Assembly: GCA_002393815.1 (NCBI GenBank)
Contig: DGUB01000074.1
Coordinates: forward strand, 1-5,829
Direction: 5' to 3'
Origin: Ruminococcus sp. UBA4321
Lineage (GTDB): Bacteria > Bacillota > Clostridia > Oscillospirales > Ruminococcaceae
DNA: 5,829 nt
Shown here: positions 1-5,105 of the stretch, one piece after another
Layout: each line of letters begins with the position of its first letter
Position numbering within the stretch: the first letter of the stretch is position 1
Translations under genes and position numbers: made by a program
Notes under the pieces: model-generated
Told to the model about the DNA's origin: nothing
The model's database searches: none
The model's input: only the letters and a program-made list of their open reading frames with translations

Positions 1-825
1 CTGAACGTTTCCACACTGTTTGTAGAACAGTATCTTCCGGCAAATGCCGACCCTATCGGACAGGTTGTCCCTACAGATTTGGGGGATTTCGTGATTGTCG
101 GCGTGTTTGAACTTCCGTCCATCTATGAAAAGCAGATTTATGAACCCGGTCAGAAAACAATCGACAAACTGACTCCGGTGTATGCTCCTTATGATACCAT
201 GATGGCTCTGACACATCAGGAAAACAGTTATAAATATTATGCTGAAGTATATTACAATCCGGAATATGATATGGAAATGCTCCAGAATACGCTTCAGGAA
301 TTCTTTGATAATGAATATGCCGAAAAGCCTTACATGTATATTAAAATTGAAAACATGCAGTCACAGCTCGGCATGATTAATACTGTTATCAATGTCATCA
401 CGATAGCGATTTCCGTCATTGCGGCGATTTCGCTGATTGTCGGCGGTGTCGGCGTTATGAATATCATGTTAGTCAGCATTACCGAACGTACCAAGGAAAT
501 CGGTGTCCGGAAGGCTCTGGGCGCACAGAATTCCGCTATCCGGATGCAGTTCGTTGTAGAAGCGATTCTGCTCTGCCTGATAGGCGGTATTATCGGCATT
601 ATACTCGGCATTGCAGGCGGTATGCTGATAGGCTTTGTTGCAAAACAGCTTGTGATGAACTTCTATGCTGAATATGCTGAATTATTCACTATCACAATTC
701 AGCCGTCCGTTCCGGCAATTCTGATTTCTGTGGGCTTCTCGATTCTGACAGGCGTGTTCTTCGGATATTATCCGGCGAATAAAGCTGCCAAGATGAACCC
801 GATTGATGCGCTTCGCTATGATTAA
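1..825 (+). CDS. ABC transporter permease, MacB/FtsX family (5'-partial)
   Basis: Membrane-spanning subunit of a MacB-type ABC exporter, a class that pairs with a LolD/MacB-like ATPase and often a periplasmic-type adaptor; the substrate cannot be told from sequence. The reading frame is open from base 1, so the gene begins left of the window and 274 codons are visible. Codons ~1-120 are the end of the extracytoplasmic MacB_PCD domain, including the typical DPIG and VIVGVFELPS segments. Three hydrophobic segments follow at about codons 126-156, 183-214 and 237-258, the usual last three helices of an FtsX domain. Between the first two lies the family's hallmark GVGVMNIMLVSITERTKEIG stretch followed by VRKALGA, which is the loop contacting the ATPase. 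The protein ends in NPIDALRYD, the standard MacB-type C-terminus, so the 3' end is intact. Partner genes are presumably upstream. Family assignment is firm; macB as a symbol would be over-specific. Confidence 0.93.
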   Translation: MNVSTLFVEQYLPANADPIGQVVPTDLGDFVIVGVFELPSIYEKQIYEPGQKTIDKLTPVYAPYDTMMALTHQENSYKYYAEVYYNPEYDMEMLQNTLQEFFDNEYAEKPYMYIKIENMQSQLGMINTVINVITIAISVIAAISLIVGGVGVMNIMLVSITERTKEIGVRKALGAQNSAIRMQFVVEAILLCLIGGIIGIILGIAGGMLIGFVAKQLVMNFYAEYAELFTITIQPSVPAILISVGFSILTGVFFGYYPANKAAKMNPIDALRYD

Positions 826-845
826 TCCCATCTTTCCCATCATAA

Positions 846-877
846 AAAACGCAGAGGATTTTGCGCCTCTGCGTTTT
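846..877. terminator. Bidirectional intrinsic terminator between convergent genes
   Basis: A perfect 12-bp stem (AAAACGCAGAGG pairing with CCTCTGCGTTTT) closes an 8-nt loop. On the plus strand it runs into TTTTGTTTTT, and on the minus strand into TTTTTT. It lies 20 bp after the permease stop and 16 bp after the minus-strand zinc-ribbon gene's stop, so it can end transcription from both sides. Confidence 0.93.
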
Positions 878-893
878 GTTTTTGTAGATTTGA

Positions 894-1520
894 TTATTCG
901 CCGATTTTCGTGCCGCATTCCGGACAGAATCTTGTTCCGGCAGAGAGTGCTTTTCCGCAGTTCGGGCAGGAACTTTTCAGAGGTGTGCCGCACTGGGAAC
1001 AGAATCTTGCTTCTGCCTGATTCTGACCGCCGCAGTTCGGACAGGAAACCATCGGCATTACCGGTGCGGAAGGTGCAGGAGCGGTTCTCATCATATTATT
1101 GGGTGCAGAACTTGCATACATGACCTGACCGCCGTTGAGAACTCTGGCAATTACATCAAAAATTTCTCCGGGAAGTTTTTTCTGCATATAAGCACCATAT
1201 CCGGCAGTTGCAAGCAGAGGCCATGCAATAAACAGACCAATCACTGTAGAGCCGATTTTATCTGCCCATTCTCCTGCGCCGATGCTGACATTCAGAATGT
1301 CATCTGCCTGAGAAAACTGTACGGTCGTTGCAACGCGCATTCCTAAAGCAGTTCGCCAAATACTTTCCTGAGCCGCCTGAAAGATATAGCCGCCGTCCGC
1401 CGTCTGATTGTACTGTGTCTGCATCTGTTTGGACTGACAGTAAGCCTCTACAGCCTGTACAACTGTTTCCATAGAAATTTCAGGCGGAAGCCGGAACGAA
1501 CGTGTTTCACTGTTTGCCAT
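894..1520 (-). CDS. Membrane protein with C-terminal double zinc ribbon, function unknown
   Basis: A 208-residue protein. The start ATG is preceded by a perfect AGGAGGT six bases upstream, under its own consensus promoter. Residues ~8-82 form a small soluble domain I do not recognise. Residues ~89-110 are hydrophobic (IGLFIAWPLLATAGYG) and look like one membrane helix, followed by a short KKLPGEIFDVIARVL helix. Residues ~137-157 are an Ala/Pro/Met-rich linker. The C-terminus has two zinc ribbons with identical spacing, C-x2-C-x10-C-x2-C: Cys160/163/174/177 and Cys185/188/199/202. All eight ligands are present. Such double zinc ribbons are common in clostridial proteins as protein- or nucleic-acid-binding modules, but the role here is unknown. 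It appears monocistronic and converges on the ABC permease gene. Existence as a real gene is near certain; any function would be a guess. Confidence 0.9.
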   Translation of the reverse strand: MANSETRSFRLPPEISMETVVQAVEAYCQSKQMQTQYNQTADGGYIFQAAQESIWRTALGMRVATTVQFSQADDILNVSIGAGEWADKIGSTVIGLFIAWPLLATAGYGAYMQKKLPGEIFDVIARVLNGGQVMYASSAPNNMMRTAPAPSAPVMPMVSCPNCGGQNQAEARFCSQCGTPLKSSCPNCGKALSAGTRFCPECGTKIGE

Positions 1521-1569
1521 ATTAATACCTCCTGAGAATATTTTTCATATTCATGATATATTTTTTATT

Positions 1570-1598
1570 ATTATAGCATATTTCATAGAAAATGTCAA
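1570..1598 (-). promoter_or_regulatory. Sigma-A promoter of the zinc-ribbon gene
   Basis: Read on the minus strand: TTGACA (1598-1593), a 17-bp spacer, then TATAAT (1575-1570). Both hexamers are perfect, and TGC directly before the -10 gives an extended -10 element. Transcription should start near 1563, giving a 5' leader of about 40 nt with no visible riboswitch-like structure. Confidence 0.92.
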
Positions 1599-1626
1599 GA
1601 ATAAAATATAAAAAATAGAAAAATCA

Positions 1627-1641
1627 GACAACGCCGCTGTC
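1627..1641 (-). terminator. Probable weak terminator of the dockerin gene
   Basis: Just after the dockerin stop codon the minus strand reads GACAGCGGCGTTGTC, a 6-bp stem (one G-U pair) with a three-base loop. It is followed by a T-rich run (TGATTTTTCTATTTTTT). The stem is short, so termination may be partial; the promoter of the next gene begins about 28 bp further on. Confidence 0.5.
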
Positions 1642-1645
1642 ATGT

Positions 1646-2728
1646 TTAATATAATAAATTTCTATAGATTTCCAAATCGCTGACTGTAACTGCAATATCC
1701 GTTTCCGGTGTGACGGTCTTATCGGTTTCAAAGGCAATGTGCCATTCTGCCATATCAGCAGTATAGCTGGACTGGGACGGCAGACGTTTCATCTGAATGC
1801 TGATTTTATCGCCTTCCTGTGTATATTCCGTGACTGCATGACCATAAGAGCCGCTGCCTTCTGATACAATCACAAATACAAGCTGATGCGTTTCAAAAAA
1901 TTCAGCATCATAACCGCATTCGTCACAGTCTTTCAGCAAATCGTCTCCGCAGTAGTTTTCCAGTTCTTCCCGTGAGGTGATGACAACCGTAACAGGTTCA
2001 GTATTCCAGTCCTGATAGCCGTAGGTCCGGAAATATTTTGCGCTGACTGTATTCTGTTCTGTGACAGTAATGCTTTCAGCGGATTCGGGGCTTTTATTTG
2101 TCTGGATAAGAATTACGCTGTCCTGTTCGACATCCGGCACGGGATATGCATTCCAGCCCAGAGAAGTCCGGATAAAGTGAATCTTCCAGTCTGTTCCGGT
2201 TTCGATTCCGGTAATGAAATGCTGATATCTGGGATAAGGGTCTGTCACGAAGACCGCAAGCAAATCATGTGTTTCAAAATACGCATCATCATAACGCAGT
2301 ACTTGGATTGTATTATCATAGAAACGTTCTGCAAGTTCTTCCGCGGAAGTGTAGAGTTCCGCTCCGGTGCTTTCCGAATAGGCTTTCCAGTCATATTCCC
2401 ATTCGCCTTTTCTGAGGCAGCGGATATTATCTATTTGCAGTTCCTGTTTCTGATTTGTCTGAATCAGATTCTGTTTCAGGTGTATGAAATCGAAAATATT
2501 GATTCTGCCGTCCTGATTGACATCTCCGGCGATAAACTGTTCTTTTGTAATTTTCTGCTGATTATGGAGATATTTATACATCATGACGATATCAGCCACA
2601 CCGATTTTATGATCTGAATTCATATCTCCGGTGAGTGCGGATTCTTCTGCCGAAACGCCTGTCAGGTTCACCGACGAAATCAGGAACATTCCAGCTAAAA
2701 CAGCGAATAGCTTTCTGTATCTTTTCAT
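1646..2728 (-). CDS. Secreted dockerin protein with a duplicated C-terminal domain
   Basis: A 360-residue exported protein. Residues 1-27 are a signal peptide: basic KRYRK, a hydrophobic core, and a likely cut after VSA. Directly behind it, residues ~33-90, lies a type I dockerin with two 12-residue calcium loops: Asp35/Asn37/Asp39/Asp46 and Asp69/Asn71/Asp73/Asp80. Dockerins bind cohesins and anchor proteins to cellulosome-like scaffolds outside the cell. Positions 10-11 of the loops are Val-Ala and Ile-Phe, not the Ser-Thr pair typical of Clostridium thermocellum. A linker (~91-122) leads to two related domains, ~127-212 and ~251-337, each with TSxEEL, YD-x2-(Y/F)FETH, a His 16 residues later and a closing (Q/E)T(N/D)K. 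These recall a PrcB-like fold seen in clostridial surface proteins, a tentative match from memory. No glycoside hydrolase catalytic domain is visible. The start at 2728 is chosen over an in-frame ATG ten codons upstream because AGGGAGG lies seven bases before it. Probably monocistronic. Confidence 0.9.
   Translation of the reverse strand: MKRYRKLFAVLAGMFLISSVNLTGVSAEESALTGDMNSDHKIGVADIVMMYKYLHNQQKITKEQFIAGDVNQDGRINIFDFIHLKQNLIQTNQKQELQIDNIRCLRKGEWEYDWKAYSESTGAELYTSAEELAERFYDNTIQVLRYDDAYFETHDLLAVFVTDPYPRYQHFITGIETGTDWKIHFIRTSLGWNAYPVPDVEQDSVILIQTNKSPESAESITVTEQNTVSAKYFRTYGYQDWNTEPVTVVITSREELENYCGDDLLKDCDECGYDAEFFETHQLVFVIVSEGSGSYGHAVTEYTQEGDKISIQMKRLPSQSSYTADMAEWHIAFETDKTVTPETDIAVTVSDLEIYRNLLY
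1718..2350 (-). repeat. Tandem domain duplication inside the dockerin protein
   Basis: Copy A (2350-2093, residues 127-212) and copy B (1978-1718, residues 251-337) align along their length. Matching pairs are TSAEEL with TSREEL, YDDAYFETHDL with YDAEFFETHQL, DWKIHF with DKISIQ, and ILIQTNK with IAFETDK. The FETH motif and the next conserved His (170 and 297) are 16 residues apart in both copies. The resemblance is at protein level; the DNA has diverged, so the duplication is old. Confidence 0.8.
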
Positions 2729-2735
2729 AAAAACG

Positions 2736-2742
2736 CCTCCCT
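2736..2742 (-). promoter_or_regulatory. Ribosome binding site that sets the dockerin-protein start
   Basis: AGGGAGG on the minus strand lies seven bases before the ATG at 2728. The in-frame ATG at 2758 has only GAGGG directly abutting it, with no spacer, and would put this strong site inside the coding region. The downstream start also gives a conventional signal peptide beginning MKRYRK. Confidence 0.85.
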
Positions 2743-2786
2743 TGTAAATTATTTTCATCCCTCATTTTGATATACCCTCTAATTTT

Positions 2787-2814
2787 ATTATAGCATAACA
2801 GAAAAAAATGTCAA
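2787..2814 (-). promoter_or_regulatory. Sigma-A promoter of the dockerin gene
   Basis: On the minus strand: TTGACA (2814-2809), a 16-bp spacer, then TATAAT (2792-2787), again with TGC immediately before the -10. The predicted start near 2780 leaves about a 50-nt leader before the ATG at 2728. The -35 lies three bases beyond the T-run of the glmM terminator. Confidence 0.9.
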
Positions 2815-2817
2815 GAG

Positions 2818-2851
2818 AAAAAACAGGACCTGCAAATACAGCTCCTGTTTT
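2818..2851 (-). terminator. Intrinsic terminator downstream of glmM
   Basis: On the minus strand AAAACAGGA pairs with TCCTGTTTT (9 bp). CTG/CAG pairs extend the stem inward past a G-G mismatch. A six-T run (2823-2818) follows. It begins about 20 bp after the glmM stop codon and separates glmM from the dockerin gene. Confidence 0.88.
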
Positions 2852-2870
2852 CTGCTTTTGAATCTGAAAA

Positions 2871-4256
2871 TTAAACAGTATGACCTTTCGCCTTGATGAC
2901 TTCGACAATGCTGTCAACCTGTTTATGGCATTCTTCTTCGGTCTGCGCTTCTGCCATAACGCGGATAAGCGGTTCTGTACCGGATTCCCGGACGAGAATT
3001 CTGCCTGTTGCGCCGAGTGCTTCTTCGGCGGCTTTGACAGCATTCTGAACGTCAGGGTCGTTCTGTGCTTCTGCCTTGTCTTTCACACGGACATTCACAA
3101 GCACCTGCGGATAAATTTTCAGCGGTGCGGCGAGTTCGCTCATCCTGCATTTTTTCGCGAGCATGACTTCCATCATCTTGAGACTGGTCAGAAGTCCGTC
3201 TCCTGTTGTCGCATACTTCGAGAAGATGATATGCCCGGAATCTTCACCGCCCAGACGGCAGCCGTTTTTCGACATATATTCATAGACATACTTGTCGCCG
3301 ACTGCGGTTTTCGCATAGCCGATGCCGATTTCATCCAGAGCCTTGTATAATCCAAAATTGGACATGACAGTTGTCACGATTGTATTTGTCTCCAGTTTTT
3401 CGCGTTCTTTCATGTATCTGCCGTAGATATACAGAATATGGTCACCGGTCAGGACGTTTCCATTTTCGTCTACACACAGGCATCTGTCAGCATCGCCGTC
3501 ATAGGCGAATCCGACATCCAGATGATTTTCTTTCACGAATTTCTGTAAGCCTTCGATATGGGTAGAGCCGGCATTGTTATTGATATTCAGACCGTTCGGG
3601 CTTGCGTTCAGTAAATAGGTTGTCGCGCCGAGTGCGTCGAACAGCGTCTTTGCCAGATTCCAAGCTGCACCGTTAGCGCAGTCCAGACCGACTTTCACGC
3701 CCTTGAATGAATACAGCCCCAGCGAAATCAGATAGCCTAAATATCTGTTTCTGCCGGAAACATAATCGACGGTACAGCCGATATGGTCGCCCTGTGCAAA
3801 CGGAAGTTCTTTCCATTCCTGACCGAATAAATTCAGTTTTCCGTCAAGATAATCTTCTACCAGAGAGATGGTATCTTCGTCCATTTTCTCGCCGTTTCCG
3901 TTGATGAGTTTGATGCCGTTGTCATAATAGGGATTATGAGAAGCGGAAATCATAATGCCGCAGTCGAGACCGTCTGTTCTTGCCACATAAGCCACAGAAG
4001 GCGTTGTCGTGACATGCAGCAGATAGGCATCCGCACCGGAAGCCGTCAGACCGCCGACAAGCGAATATTCAAACATATAGCTGGAACGTCTGGTATCTTT
4101 GCCGATGACGATTCTCGCCGGAGTGCTGTCACCCTTCTGTCTTTTGAGTTCGCCGTAATACCAGCCCAGAAAGCGTCCAATCTGATAAGCGTGGTCTGCT
4201 GTGAGATTCTTGTTGGCTTCACCGCGGAAGCCGTCTGTACCGAAATATTTACCCAT
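2871..4256 (-). CDS. glmM: Phosphoglucosamine mutase
   Basis: Cytoplasmic enzyme converting glucosamine-6-phosphate to glucosamine-1-phosphate, the step before GlmU in UDP-GlcNAc and peptidoglycan synthesis. The 461 residues are slightly longer than the usual ~445-450, and all signature sites of this alpha-D-phosphohexomutase are present. They are the N-terminal KYFGTDGFRG; the phosphoserine loop ISASHNP with catalytic Ser106; the magnesium loop DGDADR (Asp253/255/257); the sugar-binding loop GGEDSGH (337-342, where many GlmM have GEQSGH); and the phosphate-binding RESGTEPLIR (423-432). The ASHNPYYDNGIKLI and RVMAEA contexts also favour GlmM over PGM/PMM relatives. The start is fixed by an in-frame TAA two codons upstream. 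It follows the VWA gene by 35 bp with no promoter or terminator between, so it is probably co-transcribed with it, and it ends at a clear terminator. Activity requires phosphorylation of the active serine, as known for the family. Confidence 0.97.
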   Translation of the reverse strand: MGKYFGTDGFRGEANKNLTADHAYQIGRFLGWYYGELKRQKGDSTPARIVIGKDTRRSSYMFEYSLVGGLTASGADAYLLHVTTTPSVAYVARTDGLDCGIMISASHNPYYDNGIKLINGNGEKMDEDTISLVEDYLDGKLNLFGQEWKELPFAQGDHIGCTVDYVSGRNRYLGYLISLGLYSFKGVKVGLDCANGAAWNLAKTLFDALGATTYLLNASPNGLNINNNAGSTHIEGLQKFVKENHLDVGFAYDGDADRCLCVDENGNVLTGDHILYIYGRYMKEREKLETNTIVTTVMSNFGLYKALDEIGIGYAKTAVGDKYVYEYMSKNGCRLGGEDSGHIIFSKYATTGDGLLTSLKMMEVMLAKKCRMSELAAPLKIYPQVLVNVRVKDKAEAQNDPDVQNAVKAAEEALGATGRILVRESGTEPLIRVMAEAQTEEECHKQVDSIVEVIKAKGHTV

Positions 4257-4269
4257 GATTTATCATATA

Positions 4270-4275
4270 CTCCTT
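4270..4275 (-). promoter_or_regulatory. Ribosome binding site of glmM, unusually distant
   Basis: AAGGAG on the minus strand is 13 bases from the glmM ATG, longer than the usual 5-9. An out-of-frame ATG (4266-4264) lies between them, only three bases from the site, and would encode five codons before TAA. No other Shine-Dalgarno sequence or in-frame start is available, so the spacing is real if the ATG at 4256 is used. Confidence 0.7.
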
Positions 4276-4291
4276 ACTAAACTAAAAATAA

Positions 4292-5023
4292 TTATCTTAA
4301 CATATCCTGTACTTTCGGATTGGCAAGCCAGCCGGGATATTCATTCAGCAAATCCTGATACTGAATCTGCGATGCCTGCGAAACCGCAAAGAAATCTGCA
4401 TTATCCACATATCTGCCCTGCATGTCATCCAGTTTTTTCAGGTATCTGAACGATTCGTTTCCGACTCCGACAAACTGCCAGAAAATAGGATGTTCTGCCG
4501 CCTGTCTGATAACAGCATCTGTCTGCTTATGGTCGCCGTTATCACCATCAGTGATGAAGACAATATAATTCGGGATTTTCGCAGGCTCTTCCTGAATGTA
4601 TCTCTTGAAAACATCCTGCATGACAGGTGCATAATTTGTTCCGCCCATCCTGAATTTAAGAATTTCGCGTTTGACATAGCCATAGAAATTATCCAGAGTA
4701 ATATCCGGCAGTCTCTGGAAGCCGTTCTCGAAAATCCATACTTCCATTGTACCGTTGTCATCGAATTCCATGGCGATAGGCAGAATTTTTTCGATAACAC
4801 TCTGCACTGTGCCGTTCTGGTAGAGAGTGTTCATAGAGCCGGAATAGTCCAGCACCAGACCAACACGGGAAGTCAGTCCGCTGAGGGGAGATTTTGTCAG
4901 GCAGACTTTATGCACTTCTTCTTTCGCAAGGTTGATTTTATGAACACTTTCTTCTTTGGAGAGGTTCAGTTTTGTCTGCGGAGCATCGTTGCTGCTTCCG
5001 AAGAGATTTCCAAATAAACCCAT
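4292..5023 (-). CDS. VWA-domain protein, TerF-like
   Basis: A 243-residue protein without signal peptide or membrane helix, so probably cytoplasmic. Residues ~52-225 form a von Willebrand factor A domain with a complete metal-ion site (MIDAS): DYSGS (Asp59, Ser61, Ser63), Thr129 in GGTNY and Asp159 in ITDGD. The segment FWQFVGVGNESFRYLKKLDD and the closing DNADFF resemble the VWA part of TerF-type proteins linked to tellurite and stress (ter) gene sets. This is recognition from memory, and no other ter gene is in view. Residues 18-45 hold three short repeats (KLNLSKEESVH, KINLAKEEVH, KVCLTKS) that resemble the strand pair opening TerD-family domains. The N-terminus MGLFGNLFG is a short hydrophobic patch. 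The start is supported by AAAGGAG ten bases upstream and a consensus promoter; the gene is first in a likely two-gene unit with glmM. VWA domains of this kind mediate metal-dependent protein contacts; the partner is unknown. Confidence 0.9.
   Translation of the reverse strand: MGLFGNLFGSSNDAPQTKLNLSKEESVHKINLAKEEVHKVCLTKSPLSGLTSRVGLVLDYSGSMNTLYQNGTVQSVIEKILPIAMEFDDNGTMEVWIFENGFQRLPDITLDNFYGYVKREILKFRMGGTNYAPVMQDVFKRYIQEEPAKIPNYIVFITDGDNGDHKQTDAVIRQAAEHPIFWQFVGVGNESFRYLKKLDDMQGRYVDNADFFAVSQASQIQYQDLLNEYPGWLANPKVQDMLR
4889..4972 (-). repeat. Short tandem peptide repeat at the front of the VWA protein
   Basis: Residues 18-45 consist of three consecutive units, KLNLSKEESVH, KINLAKEEVH and KVCLTKS, offset by 11 and then 10 residues. 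Each begins Lys-hydrophobic-(Asn/Cys)-Leu-x-Lys. Alternating polar and hydrophobic residues suggest beta strands. Confidence 0.75.
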
Positions 5024-5065
5024 AAAATTTAAACTCCTTTATGAATATAAATATTTTGCAGTTTC

Positions 5066-5094
5066 ATTATAGCACAGAAAAACAGGATTGTCAA
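5066..5094 (-). promoter_or_regulatory. Sigma-A promoter of the VWA-glmM unit
   Basis: On the minus strand: TTGACA (5094-5089), a 17-bp spacer, then TATAAT (5071-5066), preceded by TGC as an extended -10. The -35 directly abuts the stop codon of the YitT-family gene. The predicted start near 5059 leaves a ~36-nt leader. It is the only promoter seen that can serve glmM. Confidence 0.9.
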
Positions 5095-5105
5095 TCAGTT
5101 TTCTG
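5075..5105. repeat. Imperfect inverted repeat over the -35 of the VWA promoter
   Basis: On the plus strand CAGAAAAAC (5075-5083) faces GTTTTCTG (5098-5105) with a one-base bulge, and inside it GATT and AATC flank a three-base centre. The -35 TTGACA occupies the middle, and the outer arm covers the end of the YitT-family gene including its stop. No T-run follows, so it is not a standard terminator. It might be an operator or chance. Confidence 0.4.

Noticed and set aside
79..825. A permease gene starting at a TTG at position 79
   Set aside because: The same frame is open to base 1 and the upstream residues continue the family's sequence (LPANADPIGQ), so this TTG is internal.
682..993. Minus-strand open frame across the convergent junction
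   Set aside because: It spans the bidirectional terminator and overlaps two real genes out of frame. Its composition does not look like a protein.
1521..1645. Possible small gene or riboswitch in the AT-rich gap before the zinc-ribbon gene
   Set aside because: The gap is fully explained by a terminator, a promoter and a ribosome binding site. I found no structured leader or start codon with a usable frame.
2729..2758. A ten-codon longer dockerin protein starting at 2758
   Set aside because: The nearer ATG at 2728 has a well-spaced AGGGAGG and begins a standard signal peptide. The upstream ATG has no properly spaced binding site.
2762..3043. Minus-strand 93-codon frame overlapping the end of glmM
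   Set aside because: It overlaps the glmM C-terminus in another frame and then runs through the terminator and dockerin promoter, so it is not a plausible gene.
4490..5017. Long plus-strand open frame opposite the VWA gene (175 codons)
   Set aside because: It is antisense to a well-supported gene, lacks a family-like sequence, and no promoter or binding site was noticed for it. The plus-strand frames at 2880-3350, 2177-2617, 3936-4280 and 5158-5508 are rejected for the same reasons.
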